Source: Bimuria novae-zelandiae CBS 107.79
Lineage: Eukaryota; Ascomycota; Dothideomycetes; Pleosporales; Didymosphaeriaceae
Assembly (NCBI GenBank): GCA_010015655.1
Contig: ML976668.1
Location: 186,001 to 250,000 of the forward strand
Reading direction: 5' to 3'
Length of the DNA stretch: 64,000 bases
The first letter of the stretch is position 1. Each line of letters opens with the position of its first letter. Position numbers and translations under genes: made by a program. This document shows positions 22,782 through 36,157 of this stretch, one piece after another. Under the pieces are notes generated by a model, which made no database searches, was not told the origin of the DNA, and saw only the letters and a program-made list of their open reading frames with translations.

Positions 22782-25108
22782 TCATGATTCTTCATGTACT
22801 TCGTTAATGGTGCCTGGTTTCGGTGCGAGCGGGGCGGATGGTAGCCCAACGGTCGAGCATATGGAGCCCACGCGTTCTTTTGGTGGAGGTTCGTCTTTCA
22901 TACATGCAGTCTCGAGCATGTTCGTCCACTTTCCGCTGGCTCCAGCATGGCTATGCTTCAAATGTTGTCGGAAGTGATCGGCGCGGAAAAACTTCTTAGA
23001 CTGATTGCATTCACCAAATTTGTGCACGTGATTCAAATGTTCGGCCCGAGCGTCCCAATTGGGAGGTAGTGGGAATTCTTCACCGCAATAGCCGCAAACG
23101 TCGGCTATGCCATGGTGGATAGGGGAATCGTGAAAGGCCGCGCGGACGCCTGCAAGCGCTGCGCACGACCATGAATGACGCCGCAAGTGAAGCGAGTTTT
23201 GGTGTCGCTCTGCTTCATTCTTGTTTTTGAATCGATTTGGACAGAACTGGCATGTGTATTGCTTCTCGAGTTCGTGGACACTGAAACATTGTCAGCATGT
23301 TTATAACCTGAAGGACGAGCTCGGACACCTCGCATCTCCCCACGGTGTACAATAGGTCGACAAGGCAGACCGCGACGTCAGGCTAGCGCGTGATTTTGCA
23401 ATTTTGCCTTTGTACTGTATATCCTGGGGCGACACACCGGGGAATTGCAGGTAGTTGAAGATGCCCCACTGTGTGAAATGGCGGTGGGAAGTGACCTACC
23501 GGAGCTCCTCTTCGCTATCAAACTTCTTCGGTTTTTTCGGACAACATTCGCAAATATACGCGCCGACGATACGACTAGCAATCGAGTTCTGGCGTGACTG
23601 GAGTATGCTATCCGTTGACATCTTTCGCACGCTATGATGGACGCTGTGATGTTCGCTCTCAGAGAGGCCTCGCTGGTGGTGCGATCTCGACAACAAACCT
23701 CTCGGGCTAGGATTTAGTGACCTGCTAGCTGCATACGGCGAGACAGGGACTAGCTCTGTTTCTGCCGAGGGGGACAGCGCACTAGGCGAAAGACGTTGAT
23801 CCCCGCTATAACTGGTAATGCTACTGGCCGCAGAAAATCCAAAGGATGAAGCGAACGATGCCGTGCGTTGACTCAGGTTGGAGACGGAAGACAACGACCC
23901 TTGAATTGTCGAGCCGTGAAACGTTGGGTAACGTGGTGAATTCGTGGCAGACGGCGTATTGCGGCTGACAAGCATTTGTGCAGAACGACGGTGATACAAG
24001 TCTACGTTGCCACCACCCGTGGGTCGATCCTCACGCGCAGCCTCCGAGGGAGGAGAAGAAGCACGTCGTTTTAGACCGCCATTTGCACCTGTCTGGTATT
24101 CGTCTGACCCTACTGGGCTGCGCTCGTTGATGTTTAAATCGCGCATTCCGCTCTCTTCCATGCCAAATTCGGATTCCGTAAACATGCTATGGTCGTAACT
24201 GCCGCGATGCACTGAGCTCGCGTCGTCCAGCCCCGGCGTCGAGATGCTGCCGAACCGCCGCTGACGAGCCTCCGTTGATCCAGAATCAAACACAGGGCTG
24301 CGAAAACCGGAATAGCCTGGTGATACAGCACCAGAGGGCGGCCATCGAGACACGGGAGAGTCCAGTGAAGGTTGCTGTAGACGGTCGGGTACCGAGAGAG
24401 GCTTCAACTGTCCGTTGAGCTTGCTGAAAACTGTGTGCGGATTCGGTGCGGATTCCTGCGACGTGGTCGGAAGTGGTGGCGCTGTCGTTCTCGTGGGTGT
24501 GTTGGGGCCGCCTATTTTCGACAGGAGCTGCTTGTCGTACGCGTGGGACGAAGTCTCGAGGAGGCCCTGACCCAGCTGTCGCTCGCTGGTGAACCTATGA
24601 GTGACTGTCAGCATCTGCCAATCGGCATTCTGTGCCATGCATCCAGCGGCAAGACAACCAACTTTCGTTTTGACACGCACCTGTGATTCGAAGGTCTCTG
24701 CAGAGGTTTCCCGCTATAGTCCTCGTCGCTGTGCTCCAGGCTGTCCGCTTCGTCGAAAGACCGGTCACTAGGGGACTCCCTTGCAGCGAAAGGCTCTGCT
24801 GTATGCTCGTGCGCGTCACTGACGGCTCCACTCAGCAGGCTCGAGCCTGGCTTGATTGAGCCAAAACGGTTTCCCTTGAAGCCAGTATCCTTCGAATAGT
24901 TCGTGTTGCCCCATGTCCAGCCCGGGTCTACACCGCTTTCGCGGAGCTCCTCTCCAATGTAACGAGGGGGCGGCAACGGAGGCGGGACGTCTTGCCGCGC
25001 CCGAGGGATGGCCATGGCTCCTGGAGGACTAGGACAGTGGTGATGCGGCAACGGGTAGCGGTGCAGCGACGAGCGCGAAATTTGAATGCTCGGGGTCGAG
25101 GGCGACAT
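22782..25108 (-). CDS. C2H2 zinc-finger protein
   Basis: There are three exons: 25108-24681, 24594-23500 and 23280-22782, with introns of 86 and 219 bp that restore frame. The product is about 673 residues. I took the ATG at 25108; the open frame further up lacks an ATG. Residues 1-490 are Ser/Pro-rich and probably disordered. The C-terminus carries a run of fingers: an irregular one starting near residue 492, a classic C-x2-C-x12-H-x4-H at 518-539, another C-x2-C starting at 570, and a last degenerate one near 599-619. Such proteins are usually nuclear DNA-binding regulators in ascomycetes, but no target can be read from the sequence. The second intron splits the first finger from the second. 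Confidence 0.85.
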
Positions 25109-27963
25109 GGCGGTGAGGTCTGACGCCGTCTGAGATGCCGGATGCGTGCACTCGTCAACCCTGGGCAGCTGAAGCGTGGCCGTCGCCACACAGGGGAATT
25201 TCGGAATGCTGCAACTGTGGCGAGCGCAAAGGGTTGAACTGCTCGTTCACACGCACGCGTACGGCTGTGCACGGGCCGAGCTATAAGTAGTATGCTTCGT
25301 GCTTGTACAACCTGCGCAGCCGGAACGGCCGATGACGCGCTGCAAGGGCCCCAGGGGCACCTCGGACAGGTTCAGACAGACACTGGCCGCGGCGAAAGGC
25401 CGCGGTGGTGTGGATGCACGGAGGGTGTGGATGGCCTCCAGTAGTTGGTGAGGCGGGTGGGCCGCTGAGCGCACCCAACCAGAAACAAATTGAACCCGCA
25501 GCCCTACGAAGCTAAGGGCTCAAGCGGACCCTACAATCCAGTGCGGCTCCAAGTAGCTGGCCTGGGAGAGAGCTGAAGGGGCACTGTCGACACCGCCACA
25601 GAATTCACTCTGTCCTTCAAAAGTGCCAGCAGGTCCTAGAGTACGATTGCTTATGTCGACTAAGGCCATTCGCAGCGGGCTCCAAGCAGGAATGCTTCAG
25701 ACGGCCGCAGCAGTAGTCGCAGTAAATGCGCACGGAGGCAGGGAGCTAGCAACAAGCCGCTACGCTAGCATCGAAAGGTCCAGAAGGTAGAGAAAACCGA
25801 GGGGCAGGCAGGCGCACAAGAGCAAAGTTTTCGAGGTTGCAGTTGCAGACAGGAAGACACATCCCACGGGGGCCTCTCAACATAAAGCCATCGCTCTGCC
25901 TGTGCTCGATCCCAGCCCGTTGAAAGTAGCCGGGCAGGCGATTGGCCGCGGACTAGCCATTCTTGAGCGGATGGTTCAGTGGACTTGGTGGAGGTGCAGG
26001 GGTCCTGAGCATGGGATAGACCTGCCTGCACCCTTACTCGACCGCATGCTCGAAGTGCCACGCCATCGGTTTTCTAGAAAGCGTGCCGGAACTTTGAGGC
26101 AGTAGGGCGCTGTCCATGCACGCTCACGCGCCCGGCAGACGCCCGCCGTGTACTCTTTGTAAATCTCCAACTCCAGTGCGCTGTCGCAGTGGGGGGACTG
26201 TTTCATCGGTGGGAACGAACACGGCGGCATAAATTTGCCCCGGCAGCGTGGGACGAGACTTCACTCGATCCAACTGCGCCTGGGCCAAAGTAATCTATCT
26301 ACACCGTGGTTGCTGCCCGCTCACCCGCCCGACTCTGGTGACGATGGCGTCGGGGTCCATCTCTCCATGACCACGCGCTGCACCATCAAGGAGAAACGAG
26401 GCCTACAGGGCTGGCGAATTGGAACCCCTGGGTGGCGCTCCAGGGTTAGCAGTATTCCATTCAGCGGCAGGAGAGCACTGATGAAGGAGCATAGAGAATG
26501 CGACGTCTGTCCAAGCGCGAGCGGGTAACGGGAGAGCGTGCTAGGCTCGGCCGCTACGAAAGAAGCAAAGCATAGGGCTGCTAATACACATAGCGGCAAC
26601 AGTGCAACCGGGCGCGACGATGGATCAATGATGGCGAGAATGGCTGACCATGTCCGTTGCTGACCTCCGCTGCCTTGCTCGATTCGCCCACCGAGATCCA
26701 ACCCGAATGCTGATCTGACGGACGACCCATGCCCATGGTGGAGCTGCAACGGTCGAGTACGTGCGACGGCTGCTAGGTGATACGCATCGATTTCTCGCTA
26801 TAGACCGCTCAGTTGTCCAACCACAGCTCAATTCCGACCATACAAACATCCTCGAATCATATTAGGGTGCACCGACAGTTCAACGAAGAATATTATGGGA
26901 TAGTGGCACGGGTCAAGCACTGGTTATCCAGTCGGGCCACAAGGAAAATTGGGAACTTGTTGTGGAAGGAGTATGACCGTCACTTTGTACTCCTTCCGGG
27001 AAGCGGGGTGCTGATATGTACCGGCACGCATAAAGGCTTTGGCAGCGGTCGTTGTACTTTAGGTATCGCTTTGGAGCCTTAGAATCCGGGCGGTCGAACG
27101 AGTTCACAATCTTCTGTAAACGACATGGCTGTGCTGATCGAGCATCTCGTAACAGCATCCGGTGCAGTGTGTGGGGTGGTAGTGCACCTCGTGATAAGCG
27201 CTAGGCTGATGCACTCTGAGCTTATCCAAATCGAGCAACTTTCTAACGCGATTAGTTAGATGCGTCTGAGCATCTATCACGTTTTGCAGCTTCATTTCGT
27301 ACCCATGTCAGAGATCTAGGTATCAATGCATAAAGTGAAACATAATCTTCGGTAGAAGACTAAATTGGTATCGCGGATGTGCGCTTCATCTTGTGGCTCG
27401 TAGGAGGTATCTCGGGTACATGCTACCTAGGCTGTTAGGGTGACGTCTGCCATCAAAATGTAATGACAGGACGAGCCAGCAGCTGCAGGGACAATCTTTT
27501 GAAGCGCCGCCATGTTTCATCAAACAACTAAGTAACTGCCGCCATTCGCCTAAGGCTCCGAGTGAAGTCGCTCCAAGAGACGACTAAATCGCGGAGCGGA
27601 GCGATCAATCAAGCGCGACGTAGGGCTGAACGTGGCGCCGCCCACTACGCCGTGCCGTATGCGTTTTAGAAGTGTGCCATGCCCGTCTAAACGCAACCGT
27701 CCGGTGCCGTCGAGATTCAGCTCGCCGATGTGAAGGCTGCGCGTACTGTTTACGCTGTTCCGAAGCGGGCAATCAGCCCGTTGCGGTTGCCCTGCTAGTG
27801 GTCAGCGCACGCGATCGCCCACAGCTACAATTGTGGAGAAGCCCCGGTGCGAAATCTCTCGGAGGCTGGAGCGTCACAGAAACCAGCACCCACCCCCGCC
27901 TGCACCATCCAATATCAAATCATCCTATTTACAAGCAACTTCCAAACATCGTCGGCTTGGCGA
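25109..27963. other. Long divergent intergenic stretch, no gene supported
   Basis: It separates the minus-strand zinc-finger gene from the plus-strand phosphatase gene. Part of 25109-26300 may be the leader of the zinc-finger gene, since regulators often have long 5' regions. Frames at 25976-26230, 26321-26749 and 26813-27082 have no domain I know. I saw no repeats. Confidence 0.4.
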
Positions 27964-29397
27964 ATGGAAGCTATGGCGCTCCTTGACAAGGTTCCAGGCG
28001 ACTTGAAGCTGTACATCGGCGGGTGCGTACCCCGGTCATCTTCCTCCGGTGCACGTTTCGCGAGTGTGGGAAGCTGACAACTTGATAGCATGTTCACGCT
28101 GCGCCGGCGTGACGCTCTGAAGGAAGCTAGCATCACGCACGTATTGTCGGTGCTGCGTATGCCACTCGACGAGGAGCTGTTCAGCCCATTCAAGCACCAC
28201 GTAGTAGAAGTTGACGACCTCGAAGACGAGAACCTGCTGGAGCACTTCCCAGCGACCTGTCGGTTCATCCAAGAGGGACTTGATGGTGGTGGCGGAGTGC
28301 TTGTGCATTGGTATGTTTGGATCCCGGTGCAGCTGAGACCTGCATGGTCAACAACCGATTTTCAACACGGACTACACATCTTCATGGTTACAGGGGCGGA
28401 ATGCTTTTTCTGTCCTTCGCCTCCCTTCACTCCCCATTTGCCATCTGTCCGCGCGTCTTGCATTCAGTTGCTGCTTTCGGTTGCTGCTTTCGTGTTCCTT
28501 GTCCGCCAATTTACCTTCTGAAAATTTCTTCCATTGCCTCTTCGCTACACTCGCGCTCAGCCACTGGGTTCAAAATTTCAATATGCCAACTCTTCTCAAT
28601 TTTCTAGTGCCATGGGCAAATCACGATCGGCTACATGTGTCATCGCTTATTTGATGCACAAGCACCACATCAACGTCTCGGAAGCGCTATCGCAAGTACG
28701 ACAGGCCAGGCCGATCGTTGAGCCGAACGAGGGATTCATGAAACAATTGGAGCTTTACGGCCAGATGCAAACGCCTGAAGACGTTGAGAACACGCCTGCC
28801 TATCAACGCTGGGTATACCAGCGCGAGATCGAGCTGAGCCGAGCGGTTGGTCAAGCCCCTGAAGCAGAGAAGATCCGTTTCGAAGACGAGCATGTCACCG
28901 ATCAGAGTGCGAGCTTTGAGCTGAGATGCCGCAAGTGCAGGTCAGTGTGATACTTTATTTAGAGGTCGACTTGACGACCGTTATTCAATTTGCCGCCCAC
29001 TTTCGCTCAGCGCTTACCTACATGCAGGCGACCACTCGCAACGTCACAATACCTAGTCGATCACAGCGCTGCAAAATCTGCCAATGATCAAGGTGGAAAC
29101 CTTTCTACAGCGACTGCAGGTCGCGACTGTGCTCACTACTTTCTAGACCCACTATCGTGGATGCGCCCTGAGCTCGAACAAGGCAAATTAGACGGCCGTC
29201 TTGAATGTCCGAAGTGCCATAACAACGTGGGAAAGTACGCCTGGCAAGGCATGCAATGCAGCTGCAGCGAGTGGATCGTTCCAGGAATCAGCCTGGCGAA
29301 GAGCCGAATTGATCAAGTGAATAAGACGACAGTGTCTGAGATCCGCCGTCCCCCTGGCCTTGCAGCCAATGGCAACAGCGCAAGGCAGAATCTATAG
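27964..29397 (+). CDS. YVH1: Dual-specificity phosphatase Yvh1 (DUSP12 family)
   Basis: Exons are 27964-28022, 28089-28310, 28608-28940 and 29028-29397, giving 327 residues. The phosphatase domain covers about 1-170, with the signature H-C-A-M-G-K-S-R at 93-100. The tail holds the family's zinc-binding region: C201/C204, C239/H241, C265/C268 and C282/C284, ending in the Trp-containing stretch typical of Yvh1. In yeast, Yvh1 helps release Mrt4 from pre-60S ribosomes and this depends on the zinc domain; the same role is inferred here. Intron 2 (28311-28607, 297 bp, unusually long) splits the codon of the catalytic Cys. The ATG is the best fit to the family start; the frame is open further up. 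Confidence 0.93.
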
Positions 29398-32300
29398 GCC
29401 GGACTGCGTTCTGTCTTCTCGCGTCGCGACATCAATCTATATCAGCGTTTGTTCGATCGAAAAGGAGCTTATGGGCTTCGAGACGTCGGGTAGGCTAGCC
29501 GGGACCCAAACCGTCACGTGATCGATCTGTTTCCAAGGTTTCAAGGTCTAACTGATCACTCCGCAGGGGGGATTGTTTCGCACGTGCTAGACAGCAGCGC
29601 GTGGGGTGGTGGTTGAGGTGATTCGACGAGGGGGTTGTTGCGGGTAGGTGGACCCGTGGAAAAGCACGACCAAGATTCAAAAGGTTAGGCCGCGAAGGTT
29701 GACTTACGCCGGAGCCTGACCGGTCGTACATTTTGCATACACGACAAAATGTCTGCCTTATCCACCCAAGGACGCGGACGGAATGTGTCGTCCACCAGTG
29801 AGCAGACATAGTGAAGCTTCCGCGAAGTTCCTAGTTGCCGGATAGGAGCTATCTAAGCCACACAACGTTCCCGCACCCAGCAGCTACGAGCCCACGACAG
29901 TATAGTTTAATTGGAAAGACTTTGCCTAGGCACCGAAGCGTCCTTGCCTTGCGCTAAACAGCCTTCAGGATCCATTGTCCTAAAACTTACGGGTTCTTAG
30001 CTACATTGGAGAAGGTAAACCTCGTATCTCGGCTGCAAGCTTCCGTACGGGACTATGCTGGGTCCCTCTGTCGCGTCTGTCTTTGCTACTTAGGTAAATG
30101 ATAAGCCACTCGCATCCTTTTTTGTGTCCTCGTTGCCTGAGGAACATCCAAAATCAGCTAGTCTGTCAAACTGGTTTGCTACTTAGGTAAATGATAAGCC
30201 ACTCGCATCCTTTTTTGTGTCCTCGTTGCCTGAGGAACATCCAAAATCAGCTAGTCTGTCAAACTGGATTACAGTCCTGCCGTCGTTGAGCATTGACCGC
30301 AAAATTTTGAGCTCCGTAACGTTGTTATTCGTTCGTTACCATACAATTCTACGTCGAAACAGGTCGTTTCCTTAACGTTGCTATCCGGTCATTCCGTCTC
30401 ACTCGACCGCCCGTTAATTTTCCTTCGTCACCTCAGTCAAACCAAATTCGCACACATTCCTTCACCACAGCGGATGGTGATACGATGCGCTCCACCAATG
30501 AGACTGTGAGCATTCTTCTAGTCTATGGCTCCTCTTCCATGAACGTCGTCATTCATCCGACTCCTACGCGACCGATGGAATTGCACCTGGAATAACTATC
30601 AACACCATATCGCACCTTCCTTGGTCATCATGTCGCATTCCCCAGCCTCGCGCTTGCCTTTATTTTGAGCCAGGACTTCCAGGCGTGGGAATGGCTCTCC
30701 CCAGACCCCAGAAGCGGAAAACACGTCCGCAACCCGCACCGGATCCTCCCTTCTCCTCGTTCCGGCCACTACCCTCGAGCCTATTAGCATAGACTTATTA
30801 ATAAAACTGCCTGTACGTTTTAGTAGCGACGCAGAGTTCACCACACCGGAAAAATAGCTAATTCTGGGGGTAGTTTGCCCGGGGTAGTTACGGCTCCTTC
30901 TTCCCTTCCGTAGCCGCGGTCTGCCACCTTGTCGTAAGATGAGGAATATGTAGTTAATACTTCATTCGATGACCGCCCATAGTATTGAAGCGTTTTGAGG
31001 CTCTTCACTAATACTGTACTTCTATCTGATGTGGATTATATCCTTTAGAGCGCAAACGCAGACAGATACATTCAGTAATTCCATGTAGGAGTAACTTGAT
31101 AACTGTTTAAAAAGAGAAACTCCACGACTGACCATAGGGTAAGGGATAGAAGGATCAAGCCATTATCCGAACGCGGCTGTAAGCGAAAAAACTTGCACGC
31201 CTGAGCACCGACATTTCCGCCCCGAGCCTGACAGAGAAACGCATGACGGGGCGACAGATCACGGTGCATATCGCATCCTTATGCTAGCCGATCCGCTTCG
31301 TGTTACATCAGATAGCGCATACCCTGTCTTATACATTGAACGCCTTATGCGGTCTGATGTGGGATTCCTTCATTCGCCGCACCGAAGTCAGCATTTGGCC
31401 GTCGGCAAGATACAGTAGGTGCCGTGAAACAAAAAGATACGTAAAGAGCGTGAAGGCGAAGACCGGTACCACTGAGATTGGGCGAGTCCCTGCTGGCTTG
31501 AGCTTACAGGCTGTATTGTCGAGGTGTCTCACTTGCGCGCTCAACATCAACAACGGCCTAAAACGCATTATCGCTGTATAAGCATACCCTCCAACGATGG
31601 TTTCGAAAGCCCCGGCTTCCAACACAGCATGCTGCTATACGACGGACTCTGCGCCGAAATCGCACCCTAGCGAAAGAACATCGGACTGTAGCTGTAGCCA
31701 TCAGCTGGCTTGTCCCTGCATGAGGGATGCGGCTCACGCTTATGTCGTCTGTGCATGATATTGGCCTCGGAAAGGAAGGAGACAACGGCCTCAAAATGCG
31801 GCATCAGCACCCCAGAAACAGGACCTAGTAATAGGATCCTAATAGGTACGGGAACATTCACGTATGTTCACATGCACGAGATCCTTCAGAGACGATGCCT
31901 AGGCTTCCGTCCCACTGTATGTCTCACCTGCATGTTCTCTTACTCCGAAATCGCTGTTGAAGGAAGCTGCAGAGGGACAGTCCGAGTACTACTCAACATG
32001 GCAGGTCTCACAGTGAGGTTCATCGCAAGGTTCTAACAGCCTTATACGCCTCCGAAATGAGTTTAACGCATTCTACATATGAGCGGGCGCAAGATTACCT
32101 TGCTCGGTGCCCATCTGTTCTCGCTCGCATTATCAGAATTTCCCATCCCACACAATGAGCATGCAGCTCTGATTGCTCACTCTGTCATGGTCTCACACTC
32201 TGGTCGCGCGTTCAACTTCTCATCGCTAATTTTTTCAGCATGAGAAATACCACCATCCTTCGCCATCACGCAGCCCACTGAACAGTGGACCACTAAGTCT

Positions 32301-33043
32301 CCTATACTGACATCTTCCGCACGAGTTCTAGATGCCACCCCGTCTTGCCCGCTCCCGTTCTTCTGCAGCTTTTCCTTAGCTCCTTCGCGAGTCTGATATA
32401 CACCTAAAGCGGTCCCGTACAACCTCGCGGCCGGGCGACGTACCGAGAATGGGATACCCTGTTGCCCCCTCTTCTGATTCTGCGTAATACACGCACGATG
32501 TTTAAGTACTCGCCGATGTCACTATCCGTTAGCATAAGGGTAGGAATTTTGCAGCAAACTTCTCAGGGACAGGAATGGCAGGTGCGACGAAGTCTTTCGC
32601 GCTGAAAGGCACTGCTTTGGGAGTGATGTAGATAGAATAGAAGAAAGCGTGGTATTGGGTGTCCTCGTTGGTGCGAAGTCACGGGCACGCACGTTATTGA
32701 ATAGGTAAACGACTGAGTACCGAGACTGGTGGATATACTAGGCAGGGCACATGTCCAGTAAAGGGGCTACCAGCTGCGACCCTTTTCTGAGTGCTTGCAC
32801 AAGCCATGACATACGTGCGCAGTCCGCTGGGGTAGCATATTCTACCGTACTATCTGTACTAATCAACGATGTTTGGGGCAATCCAGAAATGTACATGCAA
32901 CATCTACACCGAAAGCTTAATAACCTCGAAACCAATCCCATGTATATCTCCCCCCCCATGCATCCCCAGTCTATCCACCCCCATCCAAAAGAACCCTCAA
33001 ACGTTTTATACACTATGCAAACACCCACCCCTTCCCCTTCCAC
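29398..33043. other. Long intergenic stretch with a tandem duplication, no gene supported
   Basis: I found no frame with a domain or good splice pattern on either strand over 3.6 kb. It holds the perfect tandem repeat at 30082-30267. Short frames such as 29495-29809, 30599-30844, 31329-31625 and 32177-32422 look like chance. Confidence 0.45.
30082..30267. repeat. Perfect tandem duplication, 2 x 93 bp
   Basis: 30082-30174 and 30175-30267 read the same, each starting TTTGCTACTTAGG and ending AAACTGG. The unit has no open frame. Confidence 0.95.
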
Positions 33044-35881
33044 CTACAACCGAACTTGCGCCCCAATACTCCCACCCTTATACCACACCTCCTCCCTCCA
33101 GCTCCCAATCCTAATCCCCACCTCCGCAAACGCACTCAACCTAAGCGTGCCCCCCAGCGCCTTCCTAATCGCCTCATACCCCACGCTGCCAAAGCTCCAA
33201 TCCACCGGCAGCCGCGGCGTCTCCGACAGCCCGGGGGGTACCGCAAACGGTAACTCGTATAGAATCTTCCCCGAGGGATGGCCCTCGTAAAAGGCCGTCG
33301 CGTTAAGAGACGTGATGTACATGATTGTGCTAGAAAAAGGGGAGGCAAGTGTGAACAGGGCGGTGGAAGAGAGGATGTGCATGGTCGCGCCGCGGATGAA
33401 GTGGGTTTTGCCGTCGTCGGGTTTGTCGGGGTCGTCGGTGGGGTTTTTGGGGCCTGAGAGGTGCGGTGCGCCGACGGTGAGGGGGTATTTGGAGAGGATG
33501 GCGCCGAGGGCGGGTTGTGAGGGGAGGGTAGCGTTGTGGGCTTGGAGGGTGATGGAGACGTTGTAGCCTGGCTTTGTTAGACGAAGTTGTGGTAAATGTG
33601 GATGAGGGAGAAGTACCAGAGATGTACTGCGAGAGGAGTTGCCTCCCGACTTCTTTGCCCTTTTCACCGCTGTGGGTGTAGGGGTCCCACAAGGTTTGAA
33701 CGACGAGGTTGGTGTTGTTGCCAGGGTGGATGTGGAGATCCTTTGCGACTGCTTGTCCTACGATGGTCTTGTTGACTAGAATATTAATGTTGAAGTACGG
33801 TACGGTAGCGGAGTAGTTTGTAGGGTTAGTCACGTTGACAATAGCCTGTATGGTCATGGATGTCCGGGTTGTCTCGATAATGGAAAGATTTCCAACCTGG
33901 GGCGCCAGTGAACTGATATTGTGGGGCAGTCCGCCGTGTTCGCCATTACCACTTCCGATTGCTGGTTTAAACGGTTAGCAACCGCCGCAAAAGGGCATTC
34001 TTGTGGACTGGAGCACGAACTAGATAGGGTCACGAACGTTTGACCGGGACTACCCCTTCCGCGGGGATCTCCCGCACTGCAAATCCGCCCATGGGGGTAT
34101 CCACCCTGACGCTGACAGAGGCCTTGACTTTCATTGTCAGGCCTTTGTTTCCGAAGATCAAAGCCTGGACGACTTCGCTGAATACATCGTCGTCCTTGAT
34201 GTTGATGGGAGCGTTTCGAATGTCCGACTCGACAAGCAGCGAAGGTCCGTCGCCTCCGTGCGCATCGATTCTGGTGGAGTTGGCCTTTTGCCATTTCTTA
34301 AGAGCAAGGGTTCCAAGCAGTTTTCCATGGTAGAAAATGTCCGCATCAGCCTTGACGCGGTTAACGTCTAATGGAAAATTCATCTCGTTAGGTATGTTGA
34401 TGTCCACCTTCACAACGGCAGATATTTTAGGGGCAGCTTCAGGAGTACCAGGCTCCGCGAAAGGGTCAGGCAGGCTGAAGTGGACGTTGGCAAAGGAGAA
34501 ATTTCTAATCAGCTTGCCCATCTCGTGGCTAGGAAGCGGAACAGGAACGGTAATGTCTTTCAGGAGATCGTGGGCCCAAGCGGGTGTCTCCGGGTCAGGA
34601 AAGTTGCAGCAGCTCACATAGATTTGAGCATCTTGTCCGTGCATGTAGTTTCCGAGGAGCGAGTCGAGCGGAGATTTGGAAGAACCGGGGCAGGTTGCAG
34701 TGAGGGCTTCTGGTAGTGTGTCTACCCGTCCTGTGACATTGACCTCGACGTCAGTCTTTGGTTGTATATGCAGCGATGCCGTCTCGGCAGTGCCGACCAT
34801 GATGTGCTTATCGGATTCCAAGCAGCCATCGACAAGTACGTCGACGGCGACAGGAGGGACGGTAAGCTGAAGCGGAAAGTCGTTGTTCACCACAATGGAA
34901 ACGTCGGCACCCATGCCTTTATGCCCAGGACGTTGCTCTCGAAGGTTGAGCCTTGTGATATTGTACCGAGGGACCGAAGGAAGGGAGTCTCCTGCAGACG
35001 GGGAACTATTAGCACACGCTCCCATCAGCAACGCCACGTCCCCAGATGCTATGCTTACCTTGAAATGTGAAGGATTCTTCGATCGTCTGTGATCCCAGAC
35101 GAATGAGGCCAGATTGCAGAGGAACATCGGCCTTTCCCTTGAGACGAATCTGACTCAGGCGACCATCCATCCAGTCGTTGGCGACATTGCGGAGGCTTGA
35201 AAACTGGCCGGGCTCGACATGGGCGAAGAACGAAACGTGCGTGGTGTGGCCATTGCGAATGTTGACCTTGATGCCCGGTATCTTTGCGGTGCCTGCGCGG
35301 ACCATGTCGTACTCGGGCAGGTACACATCGACTTCAGCTGGACCGGTTTCAGCCTCTCTTGCGATCCAAGTGCCAAAGCGACCGAAGTTGCGCACGCTCT
35401 TTTTCTTCACCTTGGAAGCGTCCATGGTGAAATCTCCTTCTACCTGCACCCGCACGCCCGTATCGGTCAGCGAGTCCAGCGACAGCTTCGTGGGCTTGAA
35501 GTCGGCGGCCTGCATGGCATATTCCCCAATGCCCTCGGTTGCCAGGAAGCACAGCATTATGAGCACCACGGCGACGACCAGTAGGATGAGGGCCAATATG
35601 CTGGGCCATCTCTTCTTCCAAAACGGCGTTCCATCCTCCTTCCCGCTCGACGAGGTGTTGCTGAGCGTCCGCAGCAGCGATGTGGTGGCGGTTGCGTGTT
35701 CCTCGTCGTTGACCTCATGCTCGTCCTCCTCTGGTCGCGCTAATAACGGGGAAGCTTCGGACGGCGGACTGGAGACGTGCGAGTGCGCTGTGTGAGAGGA
35801 TTTTCCTGATTTCTGCGAGGCTGGGCGTGAGCTGGCGCGGGTCGAATCGCCCCAGGCGCCACCGTAGTCGGGCGTGTCCAT
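33044..35881 (-). CDS. Single-pass membrane protein, DUF3712/Tag1-like
   Basis: Exons are 35881-35059, 34991-34038, 33961-33617 and 33567-33044, with introns of 67, 76 and 49 bp; phases agree throughout and the product is about 881 residues. Residues 1-90 are Ser-rich and polar, one membrane helix lies at about 93-114 after a KKRW stretch, and the rest is a large lumenal or extracellular part of beta-rich repeats with N-glycosylation sites. The layout matches fungal proteins carrying DUF3712-like modules and yeast YLR173W (Tag1), a vacuolar membrane protein tied to ending autophagy. The link to Tag1 is from memory and tentative. The gene is divergent from the OTC gene with 346 bp between the two ATGs. 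Confidence 0.82.
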
Positions 35882-36113
35882 GGCGATGGTGGTGAGAATC
35901 GCACTGCGCAGAGACCGGCTCCTAGGTGATGCGACTCATGTGGCGGCTTCGTAGGGGAGGTAATGTTGTATCAATGATTGCGTAGACGTCAAGTTGAAGC
36001 GTCATCAACGGTGCAGTGAGCTGGGAGAGGCGCCTGGGCGCGCTAGCTTGGTAGCTACAGCGATAACGAACGACCCCAGATTTCGTGTGACGCATGAGTC
36101 GCTCAAGTTTGCC

Positions 36114-36132
36114 AAAAAAAAAAAAAAAAAAA
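36114..36132 (+). repeat. A19 homopolymer in the shared promoter
   Basis: Nineteen A residues in a row lie between the divergent genes, 95 bp before the OTC start. Poly(dA) tracts exclude nucleosomes in fungal promoters, so this may keep the promoter open. The exact length may be affected by sequencing error. Confidence 0.8.
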
Positions 36133-36150
36133 TTATCGCAAGAAGGAGTG

Positions 36151-36157
36151 TGACTCA
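36151..36157 (+). promoter_or_regulatory. TGACTCA, Gcn4/CPC1-type site before the OTC gene
   Basis: A perfect palindromic TGACTCA lies 71 bp upstream of the OTC ATG. A half-matching ATGAGTC occurs at 36094-36100. This is the binding sequence of Gcn4/CPC1/CpcA, which turns on amino-acid synthesis genes, including arginine genes, under starvation. The gene it precedes makes the reading likely. Confidence 0.65.

Noticed and set aside
26321..26749. 142-codon minus-strand frame with a hydrophobic stretch
   Set aside because: It has no recognisable domain or splice signals and overlaps competing frames; it may be part of an upstream leader.
29890..29960. tRNA-like stretch (TAGTTTAATTGGAAAGAC)
   Set aside because: It resembles a D-arm, but I could not form an acceptor stem, anticodon arm and T-arm in the right order.
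33330..33857. 175-codon minus-strand frame crossing the fourth exon of the Tag1-like gene
   Set aside because: It reads through a 49-bp intron (33568-33616) into the wrong frame; the spliced model keeps a sensible protein.
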